Shown here: in pieces, positions 1 to 8,301 of the stretch
How the letters are laid out: each line of letters begins with the position of its first letter
Numbering within the stretch: the stretch's first letter is position 1
DNA from: Micrococcaceae bacterium Sec5.7
Lineage (GTDB): Bacteria; Actinomycetota; Actinomycetes; Actinomycetales; Micrococcaceae
NCBI GenBank assembly: GCA_039636785.1
Contig: CP144169.1
Coordinates: 2,852,001-2,916,000, forward strand
DNA: 64,000 nucleotides
Direction: 5' to 3'
Made by a program: the position numbers and the translations under genes
The notes under the pieces: generated by a model
The model's database searches: none
Told to the model about the DNA's origin: nothing
Seen by the model: only the letters and a program-made list of their open reading frames with translations

Positions 1-2
1 TC

Positions 3-827
3 GAAGCCGCCGTGGCCCAGTGGTTCTGGCTGCAGGACGTCTTCCCCGAGAAGGACCAGTGGAACGGCATCCATGAGGCCCTAATCCGGCAGTGGAAGAA
101 ACTGCAGTACCGCACCGGCATGAGCACACTGCACATTGCGCACTCGGAGGCCGAGGAATCCGGCGAGGACTGGATGACGGCCGCCTACATGCGGGATGTG
201 GCCGGCCAGGCGGGCTGGACCACCATCGGGATCAACATGTCGGACATCGGCTGGGACCCCAACCTGAACCGCTTTGTGGACCTGGACAACTTCATGATCA
301 GCACCATGTTCAAGCTCTACCCGTGGGAGCTCATGATGAAGGAGCCCTTCGGCCACCGGCTGCTCCAGCGTGCCCACAATCCGCGTTGGGTTGAGCCTGC
401 CTGGAAGATGCTGCTGTCCAACAAGGCCCTGCTGGCCGCACTCTGGCACCTCTATCCGGATCATCCCAATCTGCTCCCCGCCTACCTCAACGAACCGGGG
501 CCGCTGAAGGAGTGGGTGGCCAAGCCGCTGCTTGGGCGCGAAGGCGACAACATCAAGATCCACGCCGACGGCATCAACATGGAGCAGACTGGCGGGTACG
601 GTCGCGAGGGCTGGTGCTACCAACAGTTCCACTCACTCCCCAGCTTCGACGGTAACCACCCGGTCCTGGGCCTGTGGGTGGTGGACGGCGAGTCCGTGGG
701 CTGCGGGATCCGCGAATCCGACGGCCCCATCACCGATTACTTCTGCCGTTTTGTGCCCAACACCATCGACGCAGCCGCTCCGCTTTCAGCAAAGGCCTAT
801 TCCAGCAAAGCAGGTATCGCACTATGA
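3..827 (+). CDS. Glutathionylspermidine synthase-family protein, C-terminal part
   Basis: The reading frame is open from the window edge, so the start lies outside; about 274 codons are visible. The product resembles the ATP-grasp C-terminal half of the glutathionylspermidine synthase family, a ligase fold that activates a carboxylate with ATP. Family-like stretches are the NPRWVEPAWKMLLSNKALL block and PDHPNLLPAYL. The true substrate in this organism is unknown, since actinobacteria generally lack glutathionylspermidine. Its TGA overlaps the ATG of the next gene (ATGA at 824-827), so it is translationally coupled to an amino-acid/polyamine permease, which suggests an amine-related ligase with its transporter. 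Confidence 0.75.
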   Translation, partial: EAAVAQWFWLQDVFPEKDQWNGIHEALIRQWKKLQYRTGMSTLHIAHSEAEESGEDWMTAAYMRDVAGQAGWTTIGINMSDIGWDPNLNRFVDLDNFMISTMFKLYPWELMMKEPFGHRLLQRAHNPRWVEPAWKMLLSNKALLAALWHLYPDHPNLLPAYLNEPGPLKEWVAKPLLGREGDNIKIHADGINMEQTGGYGREGWCYQQFHSLPSFDGNHPVLGLWVVDGESVGCGIRESDGPITDYFCRFVPNTIDAAAPLSAKAYSSKAGIAL

Positions 828-2353
828 GCACAGAGACCACGACGGCGGGCGGCGGCGCCGGGGGCCCGTCCGGTGGCGCTGTCCCCGCCAAGGGGCTCCA
901 CGCCGGGATCCTGGATCTCGGCGACTCCGTCATGCTGGGGCTGGCCTCCACCGCACCCGTGTATTCGCTGGCGGCCACGCTCGGCCTGATCGTTGCAGTG
1001 AACGGCAACTACACTCCCCTGATCCTGCTCCTGGGCTTTGTGCCCGTGCTGTTCATTGCCTATGCCTTCCGCGAACTCAACAGCGCCATGCCGGACTGCG
1101 GCACCACGTTCACGTGGGCGCGACGAGCCTTCGGTCCGTGGGCCGGCTGGCTGGGCGGCTGGGGTGTGGCGCTGGCGGGCATCGTGGTCCTTGCCAATCT
1201 GGCGCAGGTGGCCGGGCAGTATCTCTGGCTGCTGATCGGCGACGGCTCACTGGCTGCGAACAAGGCCGTGGTGACCGTTACCGGCGTCGTGTTCATTGCC
1301 TTTATGACCCTTGTGAACTACCGCGGCATCCGGCTGGGTGAGCACGTCCAGCGCGTCCTGACATACATCCAGTACATCGCCTTGGGCATCTTTGCGGTGG
1401 CCATCATTGTCCGGATTGTGGGCGGCGCTTCCGGCGGAGCGCCGGAAGGCCAGGCGTTCGACGTCGAGTGGTTCAACCCGGCCGGAGCCTTTGCGGACCC
1501 CGGCGCCGTGGTCCACGGGGCCCTGCTGGCGCTGTTCATCTACTGGGGCTGGGACACCTGCTTGGCCGTCAACGAGGAAACTGAAAACCCCTCCGTCACA
1601 CCAGGCCGCGGCGCCATCATCTCGGCCTTTGTCCTGGTGGCCATTTATGTATCGGTGGCCCTGCTGGTCATGATGTACGCCACCGCGGGCACAGAGGGCA
1701 TCGGCCTGGGCAATACCGCCAACCAGGATGACGTCTTCCTGGCCATGAAGGACGTGGTGCTGGGTCCGTGGGGCTGGCTGATTGTGGTCGCTGTGCTGGC
1801 CTCCGTGCTGTCCTCCACCCAGACCACCATTCTCCCGACGGCCCGCGGCACCCTCTCCATGGGGGTCCACGGCGCACTGCCGGCCAGGTTCGGCGAGGTC
1901 CACAAACGCAATCAGACACCAGGCTTCTCCACCCAGGTGATGGGTGCCGCCGCCATTGTGTACTACGTGGTGATGAGCTTCCTCAGCGAGAACCTGCTGT
2001 CCGATTCCATCAGCGCCATCAGCCTGTTCATCGCCTTCTACTACGCGCTGACCGGCTTCGCATGCGTCTGGTACTTCCGCGGCACGCTCCGCGGATCAGC
2101 CCGCAGCCTGTGGTTCCGCGGCATCCTGCCGCTGCTGGGGGCGCTGATGTTGACCGCGGCCTTCTTTATCTCGGCCGTGCAGATGTGGGATCCCGCCTAC
2201 GGCAACACGCAGATCTTCGGCATCGGCGGGGCTTTCGTCAGCGGCGTGGTGCTGCTGGCCCTCGGCGTTGTTCTCGCCATTGTGTGCCGGTTCCTGCCGT
2301 CCGCCCGGGGGTACTTCCTGGCGAAGCAGCCCGGCGGCTTGGCGCCGAGGTGA
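824..2353 (+). CDS. APC superfamily amino-acid/polyamine permease
   Basis: A 509-residue multi-pass membrane protein of the amino acid-polyamine-organocation superfamily. The N-terminal tail is about 35 residues, then the first helix carries the family-like GDSVMLGLASTAPVYSLAA segment. Roughly twelve hydrophobic segments follow, with a cytoplasmic PTARGTLSMG loop. The ATG at 824 overlaps the stop of the upstream ligase-like gene, which decides the start; an in-frame extension to 674 is out-of-frame sequence of that gene. The stop codon (2351-2353) lies inside a 55-bp palindromic repeat. Substrate unknown; coupling to the upstream gene suggests a polyamine or amino acid. Confidence 0.88.
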   Translation: MSTETTTAGGGAGGPSGGAVPAKGLHAGILDLGDSVMLGLASTAPVYSLAATLGLIVAVNGNYTPLILLLGFVPVLFIAYAFRELNSAMPDCGTTFTWARRAFGPWAGWLGGWGVALAGIVVLANLAQVAGQYLWLLIGDGSLAANKAVVTVTGVVFIAFMTLVNYRGIRLGEHVQRVLTYIQYIALGIFAVAIIVRIVGGASGGAPEGQAFDVEWFNPAGAFADPGAVVHGALLALFIYWGWDTCLAVNEETENPSVTPGRGAIISAFVLVAIYVSVALLVMMYATAGTEGIGLGNTANQDDVFLAMKDVVLGPWGWLIVVAVLASVLSSTQTTILPTARGTLSMGVHGALPARFGEVHKRNQTPGFSTQVMGAAAIVYYVVMSFLSENLLSDSISAISLFIAFYYALTGFACVWYFRGTLRGSARSLWFRGILPLLGALMLTAAFFISAVQMWDPAYGNTQIFGIGGAFVSGVVLLALGVVLAIVCRFLPSARGYFLAKQPGGLAPR

Positions 2354-2401
2354 GACTTGGCGCCGATGTTCTGCAAAAACACGGGCGCGAAGTCTCACCT
2401 C
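2347..2401. repeat. 55-bp palindromic repeat, family B copy 1
   Basis: Imperfect inverted repeat with 26-nt arms (2347-2372 and 2376-2401) around a 3-nt loop. The outer arm GAGGTGAGACTT and the inner GCGC are shared with the copy at 4678-4732. It contains the TGA stop codon of the permease gene. It may act as a transcription terminator or be a REP-type element; there is no adjacent T-run. Confidence 0.85.
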
Positions 2402-2433
2402 GGCGGGAGGCCGGGACAGGAGTTGCCGGGCAG

Positions 2434-3207
2434 CTAGGCCGAGAAACCGCCGTCGGACTTGATCAGCTGACCTGATACCCAGCGGCCCGCCGGCGAAAGC
2501 AGGAATGCAACGGTTCCGGCAACATCGTCCGGTGTCCCGAGCCGGCCGCCGGGCTGGCGCCGGGACAGGTCCTCCCTCAGCTCCGGGCCCATCCAGCCGG
2601 TGTCCACGGGCCCGGGGTTCAGCACGTTGGCAGTGATTCCCAACGGACCCAGTTCCCTGGCAGCGGCAATAACAATCCGGTCCAGCGCACCCTTGGACGC
2701 ACCGTACGGAAGGTTGAACGCCGTGTGGTCGCTGGTCAGCGCCACTATGGCGCCGCCGTCGTGCGTTGCCTGCTGCGCGAACGCGGCGATCAGCTGCCAG
2801 CTGGCACGCGTGTTCACCGCGAAGTGGCGGTCGAATGCCTCGAGTGTGGTGTCCAGGACGCCGGAATCCACTGATTCTGCATGGCAGAGCACCATGGCGT
2901 GCAACGGGCCTGCGTGCTCTGCCGCCTCGGCCATGAGCCGCTCCACAGCCTGCGGATCCTGGAAGTCAGCGGCCAGCGCCACCGCACGGACACCGGTTTC
3001 CCGGAGCTCCGCGGTGAGGATCCCGACGTCGTCCGGCTGGATCCCCCACGGCATCCGGGCGTCATAGTCCTGCCAGTACGTCAGGACCAGGTCCCAGCCC
3101 TCGGCCGCGAGCCGGCGGGCGATCCCGGCGCCGATCCCGGCAACCCGGCCCGCTCCGGTGATCAGCGCTGTTTTGGGCCAAGCGTCTTCGCGCGGTGAGG
3201 AACCCAT
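2434..3207 (-). CDS. SDR-family NAD(P)-dependent oxidoreductase
   Basis: A 257-residue classical short-chain dehydrogenase. It has the cofactor motif TGAGRVAGIGAGIA near the N-terminus, a CHAES segment in place of the usual NNAG, and the active-site pair in YGASKGALDR. The C-terminal LSPAGRWVSGQLIKSDGGFSA is typical of the family. The start at 3207 is chosen because the longer frame to 3408 has no family similarity upstream. It stands alone, head to head with the amidohydrolase at 3372; substrate cannot be inferred. Confidence 0.88.
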   Translation of the reverse strand: MGSSPREDAWPKTALITGAGRVAGIGAGIARRLAAEGWDLVLTYWQDYDARMPWGIQPDDVGILTAELRETGVRAVALAADFQDPQAVERLMAEAAEHAGPLHAMVLCHAESVDSGVLDTTLEAFDRHFAVNTRASWQLIAAFAQQATHDGGAIVALTSDHTAFNLPYGASKGALDRIVIAAARELGPLGITANVLNPGPVDTGWMGPELREDLSRRQPGGRLGTPDDVAGTVAFLLSPAGRWVSGQLIKSDGGFSA

Positions 3208-3371
3208 ATGCCCCAGCCTAGTAGCGGCAGCCTGCTGTGTCAGCGGCTCGTTCGCCTGGCCGGCCGGCTGCGGTGCATATGCAATTCCCGGCTGTACCGA
3301 GCCGCCCCACGCGTTCGGCCGGAGGGCTAGGCTGGCCGGGAAGACTTCCGCGATCGAAAGGACTCCCGCAC

Positions 3372-4649
3372 ATGCGAACACCCGCCGCAGCTGCCGCCGC
3401 CAGGACAAGTGTCACAACCAGTGTCAGGACCACCGTTAGGACCGCTGCCGTCAGGACCTCTGCTGTCACCGACAGCCAAACCGTGGCCATCACCAACGCC
3501 CATGTGGTCCCGATCGAAGGCGAACCCTTCGACGGCACCGTAGTGGTCAGGGCTGGCAAGATCGCCGCGCTCGGCCCGGCCGTCAAAATCCCAGGGGACG
3601 CCGAGACCATCGACGCCGGCGGCCAGTGGCTGCTGCCCGGTTTCATCGATGCCCATGTGCATCTGGGCATGCACCCGGAAGGCGAAGTCAGCGCGACTTC
3701 GGACGTCAACGAGATGACGGATCCCATCATGGCCGCGGTCCGCGCGATTGACGCCGTGGACCCGTTCGACCCTGGCTTTGACGATGCGCTGGCCGGCGGT
3801 ATCACAACCGTGAACGTCAACCCCGGCTCCGGGAACCCGATAGGAGGCCTGGCCGTGGCCCTGCACACCCACGGCCGGTATATCGAGGAAATGGTGCTTC
3901 GTTCCCCCAGCGGCCTGAAATCGGCTCTCGGTGAGAACCCCAAGCGCAACTATGGCGAAAAGAAGCAGACGCCCTCCACCCGGCTCGGCACGGCCATGGT
4001 GATCCGCAAGGCCTTCATCGACGCCCAGAACTACATGGCCAAGAAGGACAAGAACGCGATTGATCCGCGCATGGAAGCCCTTGCCATGGTGCTGCGCCGC
4101 GAGATCCCGTGGCGCCAGCACTGCCACCGCGCGGACGACATCGCCACTGCCCTCAGGCTCGCGGACGAGTTCGGCTATGAGCTTGTCCTGGACCACGGCA
4201 CTGAAGCCCACGTCCTGGGCGATGTCCTCGCCGAACGCGGTATTCCGGTGTTGATCGGCCCGCTGTTCACCACCAAGTCAAAGGTAGAGCTGCGGGGGCG
4301 CTCAATGCAGAATCCGGGCAAGCTCGCGGCGGCCGGCGTCGAGATTTCCATCATCACGGACCACCCTGTGATCCCCATCCACTTCCTGGTCCACCAGTGC
4401 ACCCTGGCCATCAAGGAAGGCCTGGACCGCGAAACGGCGCTCAGGGCAATCACCATCAACCCGGCAAAGGTCCTGGGGCTCGCAGACCGCGTGGGGTCAC
4501 TCAAAAAGGGCAAGGACGCCGACCTCGTATTGTGGAGCGGCGATCCCCTGGATGTGATGCAGCGGGCACTGAAGGTGTGGATCGGCGGCAAGCCGGTGTA
4601 CCACTACGACGCCGATGCGCGGGAGGGTGTCGCTGCGGCGCGGGGCTAA
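3372..4649 (+). CDS. Amidohydrolase-family metal-dependent hydrolase
   Basis: A 425-residue amidohydrolase of the imidazolonepropionase-like group. It shows the metal-binding DAHVHLG after beta-strand 1, HCHRADD and LDHGTEAH histidines in the barrel, IITDHPVIP carrying the late Asp, and the C-terminal composite domain [20 protein letters not shown] sits about 9 nt before the ATG at 3372, fixing the start. The first ~40 residues are an unusual Arg/Thr/Val-rich stretch ([14 protein letters not shown]) encoded by near-repeats of GTCAGGACC, upstream of the normal family start. Substrate unknown; it is not linked to histidine degradation genes here. Confidence 0.85.
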   Translation: MRTPAAAAAARTSVTTSVRTTVRTAAVRTSAVTDSQTVAITNAHVVPIEGEPFDGTVVVRAGKIAALGPAVKIPGDAETIDAGGQWLLPGFIDAHVHLGMHPEGEVSATSDVNEMTDPIMAAVRAIDAVDPFDPGFDDALAGGITTVNVNPGSGNPIGGLAVALHTHGRYIEEMVLRSPSGLKSALGENPKRNYGEKKQTPSTRLGTAMVIRKAFIDAQNYMAKKDKNAIDPRMEALAMVLRREIPWRQHCHRADDIATALRLADEFGYELVLDHGTEAHVLGDVLAERGIPVLIGPLFTTKSKVELRGRSMQNPGKLAAAGVEISIITDHPVIPIHFLVHQCTLAIKEGLDRETALRAITINPAKVLGLADRVGSLKKGKDADLVLWSGDPLDVMQRALKVWIGGKPVYHYDADAREGVAAARG

Positions 4650-4677
4650 CGCTGCGTCATGGGGCTAGCGCCTCGCT

Positions 4678-4732
4678 GAGGTGAGACTTCGCGCCCGTGT
4701 TGGTTGCCAACACGGGCGCGAAGTCTCACCTC
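4678..4732. repeat. 55-bp palindromic repeat, family B copy 2
   Basis: Perfect inverted repeat with 26-nt arms (4678-4703 and 4707-4732) and a 3-nt loop. It is related to the copy at 2347-2401. It lies between convergent genes, and its right arm provides the TGA stop of the minus-strand MFS gene (4726-4728). Each arm reads GAGGTGAG outward-in, so a TGA is presented on both strands. Confidence 0.92.
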
Positions 4733-6096
4733 GATGGAACCGGAACCGGAACCGGCACTGGCTCCTGAACGCTCCTGTCCTTGCGGATGGTGGCGCTGAT
4801 GACGGCGGCGACGGTGCACATGGCGGCCGCGGCGAACCAGGCGTAGGTGTACTGGCCGGTGGCGTCGCGGATCGCGCCCGCCCCCAGTGCAGCCGCGGCC
4901 GCACCCAGCTGGTGGGCGGCGAACACCCAACCGAACACCACGCTGCCGTCTGCGCCGAATGTCTTGCGGCAGATCGCCGCGGTGGGCGGCACCGTGGCCA
5001 CCCAGTCCAGGCCATAGATCACCACAAACACCATCATGCTGGGCTGCACGGTGGCGCTCAGGAGCAGCGGGAGCACGAGCAACCCGATGCCACGGAACTG
5101 GTAGTAGACCGCCAGCAGGATCCGCGGGTTGAAGCGGTCCGTCAGCCAGCCGGATGCGATGGTGCCCAGGATGTCGAAGATCCCGACGACGGCCAGCAGC
5201 CCCGCTGCGGTGGTCTCCGGCATGCCGTGGTCGTGGGCCGAGGGAATGAAGTGGGTTCCGATCAGCCCGTTGGTGGTGGCGCCGCAGATGGCGAAGCCTG
5301 CAACGAGCGCCCAGAAGGTGCGGACTTTACTGGCTCGCTTGAGCACCTGGAGCGCACGGATGGCCGCGTTCCGGCTGGGTTCCGCAGCGGGTGGCGCCTC
5401 GGGCGCGGGAGCCGCCGCTTCGCCGTCTTCCTGATCGCCCGCGGCCGGTGCCTCTTCACCGTAGGGCAACACCCCGACGTCGGCCGGTGAGTTCTTAAGG
5501 AACTTAATGACCAGCGGGACCACTGCAAACGCCCCTGCGGCGATCAGCAGCGAGGCCTGGCGCCAGCCGGGTTCCTGTGCCAGCATTGCGATGAAGGGCA
5601 GGAACACCAGCTGACCGGCGGCACTGCCGGCGGTGAGGATGCCGATCACCAGGCCGCGGTTTTTGGAGAACCATGTGTTCGCGATGGTGGCGGCAAACAC
5701 GAGTGCCATGGATCCGGTCCCAAGCCCGATCAGCAGCCCCCAGGTGAGCAGGATCTGCCAGGACTCGCTGACGAACACGGTCAGTGCGCTTCCGGCACCG
5801 ATCAGGACCAGCGCCGCGGATGTCACCGCCCGGATGCCGAACCGCTCCATGAGGGCCGCGGCGAACGGTGCCGTGAGCCCGAACAGCACCAGGTTGATGC
5901 TCACAGCGGCCGAGAGGACTGTGGTGGACCAGCCGAATTCCTGCTGCAGCGGCACCATGAGGACCCCGGGTGCCGCCCGGAAACCGGCGGCACCGACCAA
6001 GGCCAGGAATGCCACCGCAGCCACGATCCAGGCCGGGTGCAGTTTCCGTCGCGGGGTCTTGCCGGTAGGCAGCTCGATGGCATCGGGGGTGGTCAT
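4726..6096 (-). CDS. MFS transporter
   Basis: A 456-residue major facilitator with about twelve membrane segments split by a cytoplasmic loop rich in Glu, Ala and Pro (about residues 215-245). It resembles the oxalate/formate antiporter-like MFS group (FRAAPGVLMVPLQQEFGW at the first helix). The start at 6096 overlaps the stop of the upstream HxlR regulator by ATGA, making a regulator-transporter operon. The C-terminus is a PVPVPVPVPSR tail from a GGAACC hexanucleotide run, ending in a palindromic repeat that supplies the stop. This suggests the original 3' end was replaced or extended. Probable drug or metabolite exporter; substrate unknown. Confidence 0.88.
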   Translation of the reverse strand: MTTPDAIELPTGKTPRRKLHPAWIVAAVAFLALVGAAGFRAAPGVLMVPLQQEFGWSTTVLSAAVSINLVLFGLTAPFAAALMERFGIRAVTSAALVLIGAGSALTVFVSESWQILLTWGLLIGLGTGSMALVFAATIANTWFSKNRGLVIGILTAGSAAGQLVFLPFIAMLAQEPGWRQASLLIAAGAFAVVPLVIKFLKNSPADVGVLPYGEEAPAAGDQEDGEAAAPAPEAPPAAEPSRNAAIRALQVLKRASKVRTFWALVAGFAICGATTNGLIGTHFIPSAHDHGMPETTAAGLLAVVGIFDILGTIASGWLTDRFNPRILLAVYYQFRGIGLLVLPLLLSATVQPSMMVFVVIYGLDWVATVPPTAAICRKTFGADGSVVFGWVFAAHQLGAAAAALGAGAIRDATGQYTYAWFAAAAMCTVAAVISATIRKDRSVQEPVPVPVPVPSR

Positions 6097-6620
6097 GCGG
6101 GGAGCTCCGTTTCGTGGGAGGGTACGGCGGGAACGGGTGCGACTGCGAGCGGCACCGGGTGTTCGGTGCGTTTGAGGCTGTGCCAGCTGGTGTTGGCCGC
6201 GGTCAGCGGGGCCCCGCAATGGGTGCAGGTATCGGCAGAGGCCGTGGGCAGCCCGCAGTCCGTGTGGATAACCCTCATGTGGGCGACATCGGTAGGCGCA
6301 TCAAGGTGCTTTTCGGCCCAGATGATAATGGCGTTCAGGACCGGAAGGGAGTCCTCGCCCTTTGGGGTGAGAACGTATTCCTGGCGTGTGCGGCCGCCGT
6401 CCACGTACGGGCGCCGGGCCAGGATCCCGGCGTCGAGCAGCCAGCCAAGCCGCTTGCTCAGGACGTTGTCCGCTACCCCCAACCGCTTCCTGATGGCGTC
6501 GAATCGCCCGTTGCCGAAGAAAACCTCACGAAGCACCAGGCTCCCCCAGGGGTCGCCGAGGACATCGAGGCCACGGGCCAGGCTGCAGGTACGCGCGGAC
6601 CAGTCAGATCGCAAAGGCAT
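6093..6620 (-). CDS. HxlR-family winged-helix transcriptional regulator
   Basis: A 175-residue regulator. The N-terminal HxlR wHTH (about residues 10-105) has the typical CSLARGLDVLGDPWGSLVLR opening, a recognition region (RLGVADNVLSKRLGWL) and a beta-wing (GGRTRQEYVLTPKG). The C-terminal extension carries a CX8CX2C cluster (CGLPTASADTC then HCG) that could bind zinc. It overlaps the MFS gene by 4 nt, so it very likely controls that transporter and itself. A short AT-rich inverted repeat (6631-6655) lies directly upstream. Confidence 0.88.
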   Translation of the reverse strand: MPLRSDWSARTCSLARGLDVLGDPWGSLVLREVFFGNGRFDAIRKRLGVADNVLSKRLGWLLDAGILARRPYVDGGRTRQEYVLTPKGEDSLPVLNAIIIWAEKHLDAPTDVAHMRVIHTDCGLPTASADTCTHCGAPLTAANTSWHSLKRTEHPVPLAVAPVPAVPSHETELPA

Positions 6621-6630
6621 GGCATGAGAG

Positions 6631-6655
6631 TAGCTAACTATTCTAAAGAAAGCTA
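6631..6655 (-). promoter_or_regulatory. Putative promoter/operator of the HxlR-MFS operon
   Basis: AT-rich island in GC-rich DNA. Inverted TAGCT/AGCTA half-sites (6631-6635, 6651-6655) flank a minus-strand TAGAAT resembling a -10 hexamer. It lies about 11-35 nt before the regulator start, a position typical for autoregulation by HxlR proteins. Inferred from position and symmetry only. Confidence 0.4.
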
Positions 6656-6755
6656 GTCCGGATGCCGCACGACGCGAAGAATAGGACGACGACGGCGGCA
6701 GCGCCCCTCCCACGGGATCCGCGCCGCCGCCATCGGGCTTGCATTGGGCCAGGTG

Positions 6756-7049
6756 TCAGGCGTCAGGTCCTGCTGTCAGGAAGTTGTGGACCTCATAGGA
6801 GGTCACTACGGGCTGGGCAATGCCGAGCTCGGCGGTGACGGGGCCGAGCTGGTTCTGGTAGAACGCATCGGACTGTTCCTTGGTCTGCCACACGTCCACG
6901 ATCCGGGTGCCGCCCTCGGTGGCCGCCACCCAGTGGAACAACCCGCCCGGGGCGCCTTGCCCACCGGGCGTGAACTGCATCCCCTCGACCACTTTGTCAT
7001 AGTCATCCAGCGTGCCGCCGTCGAAATCCATGACCACTGCAATAGCCAT
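6756..7049 (-). CDS. Small alpha/beta-barrel (ABM-like) protein
   Basis: A 97-residue protein with the size and pattern of dimeric alpha-beta barrel (antibiotic biosynthesis monooxygenase-like) proteins: MDFDGGTLDDYDKV, then GGLFHWVAATEGGTRIVDVW, then a QLGPVTAELG helix. Function is unknown; relatives include monooxygenases and simple stress-related proteins. GGAGG lies 7 nt before the ATG at 7049, which decides against the longer frame to 7145. Monocistronic, next to the IS relic. Confidence 0.7.
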   Translation of the reverse strand: MAIAVVMDFDGGTLDDYDKVVEGMQFTPGGQGAPGGLFHWVAATEGGTRIVDVWQTKEQSDAFYQNQLGPVTAELGIAQPVVTSYEVHNFLTAGPDA

Positions 7050-7169
7050 AATTGACCTCCAAAGAATCCGGCAGTCGAACTTTTCGCTGCCAATCGCAAG
7101 GCTAGACCTGACCCAAATCACGGTCAATAGACCGCGTTGACTCATAGAAAACCTCCGCGTAGCCGGATA

Positions 7170-8167
7170 CGTTGCCTCATATGAAAACCTCCGCGTAGCG
7201 GCGTGGTTCGCGGTTGTGGCGGCGGATGCGGGTTATGCCCGTTTTCATGGAGCTCACGATGGCCCAGCGCCAAGCTGTGACGAAGAAGAAAGCCCTCGCC
7301 TATAAGAGCGCCGATCGTGCCGGCAGGCTGCTGGCCCCGATGCTGCCGGTCCTGATTGCACGGGGACGGTCCCATACCAAGCCCGGCACGCTGCTCAAGT
7401 CCCAGATCCGGATCCGCACCTGGGCCGAATGGGACGACGCCGTCCCGGGGTTTGTGGAGATCGACCTGGTCGGCCACGAGGGAGGCAACAGCTTCGGCGA
7501 GTTCTGTTTCACCCTGACGGTGACGGACATTTCAACAGGATGGACGGCGAACCGGTCCGTGCGGAACAAGGCCGCCAAATGGGTCTTTGAAGCCCTCGAG
7601 CACGTCACCGCCGTGTTCCCGTTCCCCATAATCGGGATCGATTCGGACAACGGGTCTGAGTTCATCAACGATCATCTGCCGGCCTACTGCCATGCGCAGG
7701 AGATCACGTTCACCCGGTCCGGCCGGGCAACAAAAACGACGGCGCCCACGTGGAGCAAAAGAACTGGGCCAGGGTCCGGGAACTGGTCGGCTACCTGCGC
7801 TACGACACCGCCGCCGAGCTGGACAAACTCAATGAGATCTGGGAGCTGGACCGCGTCTTCACCAACTACCTGCTGCCGCAGCAAAAACTCATCGAAAAGC
7901 AGCGCCACCGGGCGAAGGTCACCAAGAAGCATGACGCACCGTCTACACCCCGCCAAAGAGCGATCAGACACGAGACGATGCGCAAACGCGCGATCATCCA
8001 GATGAACGCCGCCTTCAAACAGATCAAACCGGCGGCCCTCTCACGCCATATCCTGGCCCTCACCGCCCAGCTGGAAGCACTTGCCCTGGCGAAAAACCAG
8101 CGCATCTCAGACCCGTAAACAGGGCCTGGAACAACTGAGCCCCCGGAGGTATTGCAATGAGGCAACG
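7170..8167 (+). mobile_element. Decayed insertion sequence with terminal inverted repeats
   Basis: About 1 kb bounded by inverted repeats. The left end (7170-7194) reads CGTTGCCTCAT...ACCTCCG, and the right end (8143-8167) is its imperfect inverse. Inside is a frameshifted, internally deleted DDE transposase. A second partial copy of the left end (AAAACCTCCGCGTAG, within 7147-7162) lies just outside, pointing to a rearranged or nested insertion. No target duplication is evident. Confidence 0.7.
7247..8118 (+). pseudogene. DDE (rve-type) transposase, frameshifted and internally deleted
   Basis: Remnant of an integrase-core transposase. The N-terminal MELTMAQRQAVTKKKALAY leads directly into the catalytic core without the usual DNA-binding segment, so about 100 codons appear to be missing near SADRAG and VLI/ARGRSH. 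The first Asp is in EIDLVGH, the second in GIDSDNGSEFIN, and the Glu is in HVEQKNW. The last lies in another frame: one C appears lost at about 7720, where intact relatives read RSRPGNKNDGAHVEQKNW. The downstream frame runs from about 7750 to 8118. It cannot make active transposase. Confidence 0.8.
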
Positions 8168-8229
8168 AAGACTCCGGCACAGGGACGCCGGAGCCAGCGG
8201 GTGGGGGCCGCACCGGGCGGCTTCCCCCA

Positions 8230-8251
8230 GTTCACCGCCGGTTCATGCGCG
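8230..8251 (+). promoter_or_regulatory. PHO-box-like direct repeat upstream of phospholipase C
   Basis: Two adjacent 11-nt units, GTTCACCGCCG and GTTCATGCGCG, match the direct-repeat pattern (GTTCACC-type, 11-nt period) bound by PhoP in actinobacteria. It ends 50 nt before the start of the phospholipase C gene, a suitable spot for phosphate-starvation activation. A very similar site occurs at 23924-23945. Confidence 0.6.
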
Positions 8252-8301
8252 GTGTCTAGATTCGTCTGGTCAACTCTGGTCCATGAAAGGCAATCCCTAA
8301 C

